Shown: positions 1 to 6,565, numbered from the stretch's first letter. The stretch: 9,350 nucleotides of DNA from an uncultured Collinsella sp. (GCA_900545055.1 UQXP01000057.1:1-9350), one strand, 5' to 3'. Made by a program: numbers and translations. Notes: generated by a model not told the origin, from the letters alone.

Positions 1-2369
1 CCGTGAGATGCAGGGCCGCTGTCGTCGATTTGTGACGTCGCTAGAAGTTGGCGTCGTTGAGCTGTTCGCTCTCGAGGCCGTCGAGCTGTTGCTGTTCGGG
101 CGTATCGGCGACGCTCTCGAGCAGCTCGGTGGGATCGACGTTCATACTCTTGCCGGCTTCGTTGCCGCTGTTGCTCGGGCGTATCGGCGATGCTCTCGAG
201 CAGCTCGGTGGGATCGACGTTCATACTCTTGCCGGCTTCGTTGCCGTTGACCAGGTCGTCCGAGAAGATGTCGACTTCCATTTCCTCGGCCTCTTCGATC
301 AGGATCTCGAGCGGCACCTGGGTGCGCACAAGTTTGACGGCCGGACGCATGCGGGCAAAGAGCGGTACGTACTCAATGATGATGGCCGAGTTCTCGAGAC
401 CATACCAACGTGCCGGGCTTCCGCAGGCGCGGCGGACGGCGTACTTGATGGCCATCACACGGTGGTCGTTGCGGTTGATGTCCGTTTCGGGGGAAAGCAT
501 CTTGCGCAGCATGCAAAAACGGAAGTCGCCCACGTTGCCGCGTGTCTCGTAGATGGAGTAGGTGTGGTGCTGCGGCGGCAACTCACCCGATGCCATCAGG
601 TCGCCAACGATCTGGCGCAGGTAGGCGTTGATGCGCTGATTGACCTTAAAGCCCAGGTCCAAGCGCACGCGGAATAGGAAGTCTGTGCCAAAGGTCTCGA
701 CGGAATACTCGTGCGTATAGGGCTCGTCGGTAACGTGCACGTTGATGAACCAATATGCCTTGGCGCGCTTGGGGTGCTTATCTAGGATGGAATAGAGCAC
801 GTCGCGGTCGAGCGTGAGCGGGTCGGGGCTGTTGGTGAGGAACACCAGGTTGTCGGCAAGCACGGGATAGGTCTCGTCATTGCGCAGGCGATTGAGTTGG
901 TCGATGTACTTGGAGACGGGCAGCAGGATCGTTTGCGTGCGCTCGATGGCGGTGCCGCGGCGCCACACATACATAAGGCCGAACAGCAGCGCGGCCAGGA
1001 AGATCATGACGTAGCCGCCGTCAAAGAACATGGTGAGGCACGAAGCGAAGAAGCACAGCTCAATGGCACCAAAGAGCAGGGCGAAGACGCAAGCACCCAG
1101 CTTGTGCTTGAGGATGCCGGCGATGTGGCTCGTCAAAAGCGTCGTGGTCATGAGCATGGTTACGGTAATGGCGAGGCCGTAGGCGCTCTCCATGCGCTCA
1201 GAGTTCTGGAATAGCAGCACGATGAAGATGCAGCCGACCCACATGATGTTGTTGACGAGCGGAATATAGAGCTGGCCCTTGGTGTCGCTGGGGTAGTGGA
1301 TGCGCAGATGCGGCATAAGGTTGAGACGCGTGGCCTCGGATACCAGCGAGAACGAGCCGGTGATGAGCGCCTGCGAGGCGATGATGGCCGCCACGGCCGA
1401 AAGCACGATGGCAAGGGGGCGCAGGGGCTCGGGAAGCATCATGTAGAACGGGTTGACGATGTCCATCGCGAGCATCTGGGGATTGGAGTTGTTGGCGAGC
1501 AGCCAAGCGCCCTGACCCAGATAGTTAAGGATGAGCGCCGCCTTTACGAACGGCCAGGATGCGTAAATGTTAGCCTTGCCCACGTGACCCATGTCCGAAT
1601 AGAGCGCCTCGGCGCCGGTCGTCGACAGAAAGACAAAGCCGAGCACCATGATGCCCGAGTGGTTGATGGGCGAGAACAGGAACATGATGCCGCGGATGGG
1701 GTTGAGTGCGCGCAAGATGGACAGGTTGCCGAGCATGTTGAACAAGCCGGCGCCCGCCAGGAACAGGAACCATAGCGTCATGAGCGGACCGAAGAGCTTG
1801 CCGATTGACGAGGTGCCGGCGCGCTGCATGGCAAACAGACCGCAGATAATGATGATGGTAATGATGATGACGTTGGTCTGGCCGTCGCCCAGCAGCGCAT
1901 GGCCCCATTCGATGGTGCGCAGACCCTCGATGGCCGTGGTAACCGTGACGGCGGGGGTGAGGATGCCGTCGGCAAGCAGTGCCGCACCGCCGATCATGGC
2001 GGGCAGAATCAGCCATGGTGCCACTTTGCGCACCAGGCTGAACAGGGCGAAGATGCCGCCTTCGTTGTGGTTGTCGGCCTTCATGGCGATTACCACGTAC
2101 TTGACCGTGGTCACGAGCGTCATGGTCCAGATGACGAGCGAGAGCGCGCCCAGGATCATGCCCTCACTGACGGTGCCGATGCCGCCGTTGTTGGCGACGA
2201 TTGATTTCATGGTGTACATGGGACTCGTGCCGATGTCGCCATAGACGACGCCGAGCGTAACGAGCAGCATGCCAGCGGAGAGGGGAATGGCTCCATGCCC
2301 GCCTTGACTACGCTGGTCTTGGAGGCTTGCCTCCAGTTCGTTGTGTGCCACGTGGACTCCCTTGGACAT
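1..2369 (-). CDS. kup: Kup-family K+ uptake permease, 3' end frameshifted and open at window edge
   Basis: Potassium permease of the KUP/HAK/KT family, thought to import K+ by H+ symport at the cytoplasmic membrane. The minus-strand frame starts at the ATG at 2369-2367, with AGAGG four bases upstream, and is unbroken across the window. The family signature GVVYGDIGTSPMY lies at residues 40-52. About twelve hydrophobic segments follow, then a soluble C-terminal domain with the recognisable KVNQRINAYLRQIVGDL stretch. The first ~38 residues and the acidic Gln/Glu-rich C-terminal tail extend the roughly 620-residue E. coli Kup. The frame is normal to about Gln734; a tandem duplication at 85-245 then shifts it, giving an Arg-rich tail with no stop before base 1. 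With one repeat unit removed the protein would be 749 residues, ending ...SEQLNDANF at the TAG complementary to 41-43. Family assignment is firm; the C-terminus is not. Confidence 0.9.
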   Translation of the reverse strand, partial: MSKGVHVAHNELEASLQDQRSQGGHGAIPLSAGMLLVTLGVVYGDIGTSPMYTMKSIVANNGGIGTVSEGMILGALSLVIWTMTLVTTVKYVVIAMKADNHNEGGIFALFSLVRKVAPWLILPAMIGGAALLADGILTPAVTVTTAIEGLRTIEWGHALLGDGQTNVIIITIIIICGLFAMQRAGTSSIGKLFGPLMTLWFLFLAGAGLFNMLGNLSILRALNPIRGIMFLFSPINHSGIMVLGFVFLSTTGAEALYSDMGHVGKANIYASWPFVKAALILNYLGQGAWLLANNSNPQMLAMDIVNPFYMMLPEPLRPLAIVLSAVAAIIASQALITGSFSLVSEATRLNLMPHLRIHYPSDTKGQLYIPLVNNIMWVGCIFIVLLFQNSERMESAYGLAITVTMLMTTTLLTSHIAGILKHKLGACVFALLFGAIELCFFASCLTMFFDGGYVMIFLAALLFGLMYVWRRGTAIERTQTILLPVSKYIDQLNRLRNDETYPVLADNLVFLTNSPDPLTLDRDVLYSILDKHPKRAKAYWFINVHVTDEPYTHEYSVETFGTDFLFRVRLDLGFKVNQRINAYLRQIVGDLMASGELPPQHHTYSIYETRGNVGDFRFCMLRKMLSPETDINRNDHRVMAIKYAVRRACGSPARWYGLENSAIIIEYVPLFARMRPAVKLVRTQVPLEILIEEAEEMEVDIFSDDLVNGNEAGKSMNVDPTELLESIADTPEQQRQRSRQEYERRSHRAARERRRYARTATARRPRERTAQRRQLLATSQIDDSGPASH
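85..245. repeat. Imperfect tandem duplication (82 bp + 79 bp) in the 3' end of kup
   Basis: Copy A spans 85-166 and copy B spans 167-245, directly adjacent. They are identical apart from a 3-base indel in the CAG/CAA glutamine run and one transition (c at 112, t at 191), which changes a Val codon to Ile. Both unit lengths are 1 modulo 3, so an extra copy shifts the frame. Removing either unit restores the natural kup stop at 41-43. The two differences mean the copies either diverged after duplication or came from two strain variants joined in assembly. Confidence 0.92.
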
Positions 2370-2394
2370 TCGGCCTCTGCCAAGAGCAGTAGAC

Positions 2395-2450
2395 CTTTAT
2401 GCCATCTTTATACATATAAGAGCAGTTTGGCACATCGGGTAATTTTAGAC
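2395..2450 (-). promoter_or_regulatory. Possible kup promoter region
   Basis: This AT-rich stretch precedes kup. On the minus strand it contains TATATGTATAAAG, giving a TATAAA-like -10 about 35-45 bases before the start codon. A poor -35 candidate (GTGCCA) lies about 15 bases further upstream. No K+-linked or c-di-AMP riboswitch fits in the ~80 bases available. The call rests on base composition and one hexamer, so it is tentative. Confidence 0.3.
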
Positions 2451-2474
2451 AATAATCCCCAGCTGGGGATTATT
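2451..2474. terminator. Perfect 24-bp palindrome, probable terminator of the EamA gene
   Basis: The ten-base arms AATAATCCCC and GGGGATTATT flank AGCT, giving a perfectly self-complementary 24-bp sequence. It lies 34 bases past the stop of the EamA gene and upstream of kup, which is read in the same direction. The GC core with an A-rich left arm and T-rich right arm resembles a bidirectional intrinsic terminator, although the downstream T tract is weak (ATTATTGTCT). A dimeric-repressor operator for kup is the alternative. Confidence 0.55.
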
Positions 2475-2508
2475 TATGTACGCAGGTAGCATTTCAAAGC
2501 AGGGGCTT

Positions 2509-3420
2509 TTAGGCACGTGCCGCTTGGGCGATGCTTGCTTTGGTGTCTGCACGTTTACCGGCGAGTTCGCAAAAGATCGCACCGCCGATGATAAGTGCGG
2601 CGCCCATCAGGCGGACCGGTGTTATGGCTTCGCCCAAAAGGACGGCCGAGAACACGACGGCCGAAAGCGGCTCGAGGTAGCCGACGACGGCGACGGTCTG
2701 CACGGGCAGTTTGGCGACGGCGCTAAAGTAGAGCAGGCAGCCGATGCCGGTGTTGACGACGCCGAGCATAGCGACGGCGCGCCAATCGATGCCTGCGGCG
2801 ATGCCGGGGGAGAAAAACGAGGGGGCACCTTGCGTGAAGAGCGTAAGGATCAGCGCGGTCACAAAGGCGGCGCTTACCTGGAGCGCGGAGTTCTCGAGAC
2901 CCTCGATGTGCGGCGCACCCTTGCTGGCGATGACCATCAGCGCATAGCAAAATGCCGAGGCGATGCCGCAGACGATGCCCGCAATGGGCATGTTGCCGCC
3001 TAAACCTTGCGCTGCAATGAGAAAAGCGCCGCAGGCGACGGCGATAAACCCGGCGATTTTGCCACCGGTCAGCTTTTCGCCAAAGATGAGCGGGGAGAGC
3101 GCCATGACAATGATAGGGCCGCAGTAGTACAGCAGCGAGGATATGCCGACGCCGATCGTCTGGTAGGCGCGGAACAGAAAAATCCAGCTGGCGCCCAGCG
3201 CGGCTCCCGAAAGGAGGAGGGCTGCGGCTTCGCGGGGGCGAGATGGCGCCTGCAACTTATGGCGTTGGGTGATGGCGAGGACGGTGACAAGCGAGAGCGC
3301 GCCCAAAAACGTGCGTAGTAGCACGATATCGGAGCTCGGCAGCGCGATAGCAGCGGCGATGATGCCGTTGGAGCCAAACAATAGCAATGCTGCTAAGTAC
3401 GTAAACAGTCCGTTGTTCAT
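2509..3420 (-). CDS. EamA/DMT-superfamily transporter (10 TM)
   Basis: Inner-membrane permease of the drug/metabolite transporter superfamily, a group that includes amino-acid and metabolite exporters such as RhaT/EamA-like proteins. The 303 residues are almost entirely hydrophobic helices. They form two homologous five-helix EamA repeats at about residues 5-137 and 147-283. Characteristic features are the first-repeat end SPLIFGEKLTGGKIAGFIAVACG and its second-repeat counterpart, LEPLSAVVFSAVLLGEAITP followed by GAALIIGGAI. The ATG at 3420 is preceded by AGAGGGG about ten bases upstream, rather distant but acceptable. It is divergent from a LysR regulator 118 bases away, which probably controls it. 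The substrate cannot be read from sequence; export of an amino acid or related metabolite is the usual role of such LysR/EamA pairs. Confidence 0.9.
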   Translation of the reverse strand: MNNGLFTYLAALLLFGSNGIIAAAIALPSSDIVLLRTFLGALSLVTVLAITQRHKLQAPSRPREAAALLLSGAALGASWIFLFRAYQTIGVGISSLLYYCGPIIVMALSPLIFGEKLTGGKIAGFIAVACGAFLIAAQGLGGNMPIAGIVCGIASAFCYALMVIASKGAPHIEGLENSALQVSAAFVTALILTLFTQGAPSFFSPGIAAGIDWRAVAMLGVVNTGIGCLLYFSAVAKLPVQTVAVVGYLEPLSAVVFSAVLLGEAITPVRLMGAALIIGGAIFCELAGKRADTKASIAQAARA

Positions 3421-3450
3421 GCGCTGACATCCCCTCTATATCCGAGCATG

Positions 3451-3465
3451 TTCACTATGGGTGAA
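3451..3465. promoter_or_regulatory. LysR-type operator, T-N11-A box 1
   Basis: TTCAC-N5-GTGAA is a perfect 5-bp inverted repeat. It contains T-N11-A (T3452 to A3464), the classical LysR-family recognition geometry. It lies in the divergent EamA/lysR intergenic region, just upstream of the position expected for the lysR -35 element. Confidence 0.5.
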
Positions 3466-3487
3466 CTGGCTTTAGAAGAAAAGCGAA

Positions 3488-3493
3488 TATAAT
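3488..3493 (+). promoter_or_regulatory. -10 hexamer of the LysR gene
   Basis: This is a perfect TATAAT, with an expected start site near 3500 and a short leader before the GTG at 3539. No good -35 lies 16-18 bases upstream (CTGGCT or ACTGGC), which would suit a regulated promoter. T-N11-A boxes lie on both sides. Confidence 0.5.
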
Positions 3494-3503
3494 GCATGGC
3501 AAA

Positions 3504-3520
3504 CATGAGAAAAACTCATG
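3504..3520. promoter_or_regulatory. LysR-type operator, T-N11-A box 2
   Basis: CATGAG-AAAAA-CTCATG is a perfect 6-bp inverted repeat containing T-N11-A (T3506 to A3518). It lies 54 bases from box 1, centre to centre, and just downstream of the TATAAT at 3488. A regulator bound there could repress its own gene. Its half-site differs from box 1 (TGAG versus TCAC), so both sites need not bind the same protein. Confidence 0.45.
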
Positions 3521-3538
3521 CAAAGGTGGGGACGTGCC

Positions 3539-4396
3539 GTGGAGACCAATATCCAAAAGATGCAAGTGCTGCTTGAGACGGTGCGTGCCGGCAGCTTTAC
3601 GCGTGCTGCAGAGCGGTTGAGCTATTCGCAGTCGGGCGTAAGCCGCATGGTGGGCGACCTTGAGGCAGACTGGGGTTTTAAGGTGCTTGATCGCAGCCGC
3701 GAGGGCGTGGTGCTTTCTGCCGACGGGCGGCAGGTCATGCCGGCAGTCGAGGCGTTATGCGAAGAGTTTGGCCGCCTACAGCGACGCGTGGACGAGATGC
3801 GTGGGCTCATGCGCGGCAAGATCTGCATCGGTACGTTTTCGAGTGTGGCGACCCACGTGCTGCCGCCGGTGATTGCGCGCTTTCGCGCCGATCATCCGGA
3901 TGTCGATTACGAGCTGTTGATGGGTGATTACTCCGAGATTGAGCAATGGGTGGCGGAAGGCCGCTGCGACCTGGGCTTTATTCCGCGCGAGCCACGCGGC
4001 GCCGGTATGGCGTCGCGGCCGTTGGTGCAAGACGAGCTGATGGCCGTGGTGCCAGCGGACTCCTCGCTTGCCACCGCGGAGGTCGTTTCCCTTGCCGATT
4101 TGGCCAACGAGCAGTTTATTCTGCTGGAACGCGGTAGCGACGACGAGATTACGCCGCTGTTTCGCCGCGCGGGCCTGACGGTGCGCTCTAAGCTGTCGAC
4201 CTGGGATGACTATGCGATTATGGCTATGGTCGAGGACGGCCTGGGCGTGAGCATTCTTCCCGCGCTCATCTTGCGCCGCTGTCAGTTCGATGTTGCCGTG
4301 CGCCCACTCGAGGGGCATCCCCATCGCCAGATCAACGCCATATATCGAACGGCCGATGTTTCGCTTGCGGCGGCTCGTTTCCTTGAATATCTCTAA
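3539..4396 (+). CDS. LysR-family transcriptional regulator
   Basis: Dimeric or tetrameric DNA-binding regulator. Residues 1-60 form the LysR winged helix-turn-helix: the stretch from FTRAAERLSYSQSGVSRMVGDLE has the family's alanine-rich first helix and Ser/Val recognition helix, followed by the wing (FKVLDRSREGVVLSADG). From about residue 87 a periplasmic-binding-protein-like effector domain begins (KICIGTFSSVATHVLPPVIARF), with the usual GLGVSILPALI motif near its end. I chose the GTG at 3539 because AGGTGGGG lies eight bases upstream and it puts the HTH at its usual distance from the N-terminus. This gives 285 residues. An upstream in-frame ATG at 3518 would add seven residues but falls inside operator box 2 and has no ribosome binding site. 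Divergent from the EamA permease, its likely target. The effector is unknown. Confidence 0.92.
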   Translation: METNIQKMQVLLETVRAGSFTRAAERLSYSQSGVSRMVGDLEADWGFKVLDRSREGVVLSADGRQVMPAVEALCEEFGRLQRRVDEMRGLMRGKICIGTFSSVATHVLPPVIARFRADHPDVDYELLMGDYSEIEQWVAEGRCDLGFIPREPRGAGMASRPLVQDELMAVVPADSSLATAEVVSLADLANEQFILLERGSDDEITPLFRRAGLTVRSKLSTWDDYAIMAMVEDGLGVSILPALILRRCQFDVAVRPLEGHPHRQINAIYRTADVSLAAARFLEYL

Positions 4397-4409
4397 AAGC
4401 GCGTACCCG

Positions 4410-4427
4410 TTGTCCACTTTGGGACAA
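4410..4427. other. Small inverted repeat after lysR
   Basis: TTGTCC and GGACAA form 6-bp arms around ACTTTG, 14 bases past the lysR stop. There is no T tract, so it is a weak terminator candidate. It may be an additional protein-binding site upstream of the following promoter. Confidence 0.3.
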
Positions 4428-4455
4428 TTCTCGGGGTTCGGTACATTTTATTGTG

Positions 4456-4540
4456 AAATTGAACTTTCGAATGAGGCACGGAGCTATACTGCTTGCTAAA
4501 TTGAACTCAGGTTCAATTCGTGTTCTATAAATTGAACTTT
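4456..4540. promoter_or_regulatory. Operator cluster of ATTGAAC motifs upstream of the Xre-AlaA gene
   Basis: The 12-mer AAATTGAACTTT occurs exactly twice, at 4456-4467 and 4529-4540. Between them, at 4499-4518, the same half-site forms a perfect inverted repeat, AATTGAAC-TCAG-GTTCAATT. Successive motif starts (4456, 4498, 4529) are 42 and 31 bases apart, close to whole helical turns, so the motifs face one side of the DNA. The cluster spans the likely promoter (TATACT at 4485-4490, expected start site about 4497) and ends 18 bases before the GTG start. Its placement suits autoregulation by the Xre domain encoded immediately downstream; that link is inference. Confidence 0.6.
4485..4490 (+). 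promoter_or_regulatory. Candidate -10 element of the Xre-AlaA gene
   Basis: TATACT lies downstream of a TTGAAC -35 candidate (4459-4464), with an overlong 20-base spacer. A second possible pair is TTGAAC (4501-4506) with TATAAA (4526-4531), spaced by 19 bases. In both pairs the -35 is part of the repeated motif, so a bound regulator would compete with RNA polymerase. Confidence 0.35.
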
Positions 4541-4558
4541 GCCAGCAAGGAGGTTCTA

Positions 4559-6079
4559 GTGGCCCAAGAGACGTTTAGCGATCGCCTGCGACAGGCTATG
4601 TCCGATCGCGACGTTCGCCAGTCGGACGTGATTCGTGCATCGGAGATGCTCGGCAAAAAACTCGGCAAGAGTCAGATGAGCCAATATGTGAGCGGCAAGA
4701 CGATTCCGCGGCGCGATGTGGCAGAGCTGCTCGCCCGCATTTTGGAGGTCGATGTTACCTGGCTGCTTGCCGGTGACGCCGATCAAGGCGAGGCATCATC
4801 GCCCCGTAACGTTTCCAAGCCCGAACCCCATCCCTCAGCTCAAATTCCAAGGAGCACCACCATGCGTACTTTTTCTAAATCCACCAAGCTTGATAACGTC
4901 CTGTATGATGTGCGCGGTCCCGTCGTCGACGAGGCTGCCCGTATGGAGGACGAGGGCGAGCGCATCCTCAAGCTCAACATCGGCAACCCGGCGCCCTTCG
5001 GTTTCCGCACGCCCGACGAGGTTATCAAGGACATGCGCCAGCAGCTGCCCGACTGCGAAGGCTATTCCAACTCGCGCGGCCTGTTCTCTGCGCGCAAGGC
5101 GATTATGCAGTACTCGCAGATCAAGGGCCTGCCCAATGTTCAGATGGAGCACATCTACACGGGCAACGGCGTGTCCGAGCTCATTCAGCTTTCGATGAAC
5201 GCGCTGCTCGACAATGGCGACGAGATTCTGATCCCCAGCCCCGACTATCCGCTTTGGACGGCGTGCGCGACCCTTGCCGGCGGTCATCCCGTGCACTATC
5301 TGTGCGATGAGCAGGCGGATTGGTATCCCGATCTTGAGGATATGGAGTCCAAGATCACGAGCGCGACCAAGGCCCTCGTCATCATCAACCCCAACAACCC
5401 CACGGGCTCGGTCTACCCGCGCGAGGTGCTCGAGGGCATCGTTGAGGTTGCGCGCAGGCACCAGCTCATGATCTTTGCCGATGAGATCTACGACCGTCTG
5501 TGCATGGACGGCTACGAGCACGTCTCCATTGCCTCGCTCGCTCCCGATCTGCCCTGTGTCACCTTTAGCGGCCTTTCCAAGTCGCACATGATCGCGGGCT
5601 ATCGTATTGGCTGGATGGTGCTTTCGGGCAACCAGCGCTGTATGAGCGATTTCATCATGGGCATCAACATGCTCTCCAACATGCGCCTGTGCTCCAACGT
5701 GCCGGCTCAGTCGATCGTCCAGACGGCGCTCGGCGGCCATCAGTCGGTTAACGACTACATCCGTCCCGGCGGTCGTGTCTACGAGCAGCGCAACTTTGTG
5801 TATGAGGCGCTCAACAAGATCGATGGCATCTCGGTGGTCAAGCCGCGTGCGGCGTTCTATATCTTCCCCAAGATGGATGTTAAGAAGTTCAACATCACCG
5901 ATGACGAGCAGTTCGCCCTTGACCTGCTGCACGAGAAGAAGATCCTGATTACGCGCGGCGGCGGCTTTAACTGGGCCGAGCCCGACCACTTCCGTATCGT
6001 GTACCTGCCGCGCATGGAAGTGCTCAAAGAGTCGCTCGAAGACCTCGCCGACTTCTTCGATCACTACCGCCAGAACTAG
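4559..6079 (+). CDS. alaA: Xre-type HTH domain fused to AlaA-type alanine aminotransferase
   Basis: Two modules share one frame. Residues 1 to about 73 form an Xre/Cro-like helix-turn-helix (FSDRLRQAM...GKSQMSQYVSGKTIPRRDVAELLARILEV). A Pro/Ser-rich linker follows to residue 101. Residues 102-506 are a complete class I PLP aminotransferase very close to AlaA, which transfers the amino group between glutamate and pyruvate to make alanine and 2-oxoglutarate. In enzyme numbering, NIGNPAPFG is at 39-47, DYPLW at 128-132, NPNNPTG at 176-182, DEIY at 207-210, the PLP lysine is K240 in SGLSK, and the carboxylate-binding arginine is R378. All catalytic residues are present. I chose the GTG at 4559 because AAGGAGG lies five bases upstream. 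An internal ATG at 4862 has AAGGAG seven bases upstream and would give a 405-residue enzyme, the E. coli AlaA length. Codon bias is stronger in the enzyme half. Confidence 0.92.
   Translation: MAQETFSDRLRQAMSDRDVRQSDVIRASEMLGKKLGKSQMSQYVSGKTIPRRDVAELLARILEVDVTWLLAGDADQGEASSPRNVSKPEPHPSAQIPRSTTMRTFSKSTKLDNVLYDVRGPVVDEAARMEDEGERILKLNIGNPAPFGFRTPDEVIKDMRQQLPDCEGYSNSRGLFSARKAIMQYSQIKGLPNVQMEHIYTGNGVSELIQLSMNALLDNGDEILIPSPDYPLWTACATLAGGHPVHYLCDEQADWYPDLEDMESKITSATKALVIINPNNPTGSVYPREVLEGIVEVARRHQLMIFADEIYDRLCMDGYEHVSIASLAPDLPCVTFSGLSKSHMIAGYRIGWMVLSGNQRCMSDFIMGINMLSNMRLCSNVPAQSIVQTALGGHQSVNDYIRPGGRVYEQRNFVYEALNKIDGISVVKPRAAFYIFPKMDVKKFNITDDEQFALDLLHEKKILITRGGGFNWAEPDHFRIVYLPRMEVLKESLEDLADFFDHYRQN
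4849..4854 (+). promoter_or_regulatory. Internal Shine-Dalgarno for stand-alone AlaA
   Basis: AAGGAG sits seven bases before the in-frame ATG at 4862-4864. This is as strong as the site before the GTG at 4559. Starting there gives exactly the 405-residue aminotransferase without the DNA-binding domain. The surrounding linker reads like former intergenic sequence. It suggests two products from one gene: a 506-residue fusion and a 405-residue enzyme. Confidence 0.55.
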
Positions 6080-6103
6080 TGGGATAGAAGCTCCGCACTA
6101 TGA

Positions 6104-6139
6104 AAAGCTCCCTGCAGTTGTTTTGCTGCGGGGAGCTTT
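6104..6139. terminator. Bidirectional intrinsic terminator between convergent alaA and def
   Basis: A 14-bp stem pairs 6104-6117 with 6126-6139 and has a single T-G wobble. The arms are AAAGCTCCCTGCAG and CTGCGGGGAGCTTT, around an 8-base loop. T-rich sequence follows on both strands (TTTCTT on plus, TTTTC on minus). It starts 25 bases after the alaA stop and ends 16 bases before the deformylase stop, so it probably ends both transcripts. Confidence 0.85.
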
Positions 6140-6154
6140 CTTGAATCGGCGGAA

Positions 6155-6565
6155 CTAGATCACGATCCCGTTGCAGTGGTCGATTTCGTGCTGGATGATC
6201 TCGGCGGTGTAGCCCGAGAAGTTTTTGATACGGTGGACGAAGTTCTCGTCCAAATACTCAACCTTAATGCGGCGATAGCGGGTGCAGGGACGCTCTCCGA
6301 CGAGCGAAAGACATCCTTCGCTCGTTTGATAGGCATTGACCTGCTCAAGAATTTGAGGGTTGTACATCAGGAGCGCCCTGTTGCCGTCCTTTACGCAGAT
6401 GATGCGTTTGCGCACGCCGATCATGTTGGCGGCGAGGCCCACGCACTCGTGCTCATGCTCGTGGAGCGTATCCAGGAGGTCCTGCCCGGTCGCGGCATCG
6501 TCGGGTCCCGCGTCTTCGGAAGGCAGACGCAAAAAGAACTCGGATTTCATGATGGGCTTAATCAT
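6155..6565 (-). CDS. def: Peptide deformylase, short gut-type variant
   Basis: Metalloenzyme that removes the formyl group from the N-terminal methionine of new proteins in the cytoplasm. The 136 residues hold the three family motifs: CVGLAANM at 41-48, EGCLS at 83-87 and QHEIDH at 125-130. Metal ligands would be Cys85, His126 and His130, with Glu127 as the catalytic base. Motif 1 departs from the canonical GxGxAAxQ: the first Gly is Cys41 and the oxyanion-stabilising Gln is Met48. As I recall, AANMIG is shared by a subfamily of short deformylases in gut Firmicutes and Actinobacteria, so this is probably a subfamily trait, not decay. I chose the ATG at 6565 because GAGGAG lies six bases upstream; the longer frame to 6781 reaches through the divergent promoter region and adds nothing conserved. 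This may not be the cell's only deformylase. Confidence 0.88.
   Translation of the reverse strand: MIKPIMKSEFFLRLPSEDAGPDDAATGQDLLDTLHEHEHECVGLAANMIGVRKRIICVKDGNRALLMYNPQILEQVNAYQTSEGCLSLVGERPCTRYRRIKVEYLDENFVHRIKNFSGYTAEIIQHEIDHCNGIVI

Noticed and set aside
48..677. 209-codon plus-strand frame opposite the 3' end of kup
   Set aside because: It lies over conserved Kup coding sequence on the other strand and its own translation shows no family features. The repeated GRIGDALEQLGGIDVHTLAGF stretch is only the duplication read on the wrong strand.
2321..2334. GGAGGC-TT-GCCTCC inverted repeat early in kup
   Set aside because: It is short and lies inside coding sequence; nothing around it suggests a regulatory role.
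4835..6064. 409-codon open frame on the minus strand opposite alaA
   Set aside because: It is antisense to a fully conserved aminotransferase. The openness comes from the strong third-position C/G bias of alaA, and the translation (His/Val/Arg/Leu-rich) resembles no family.
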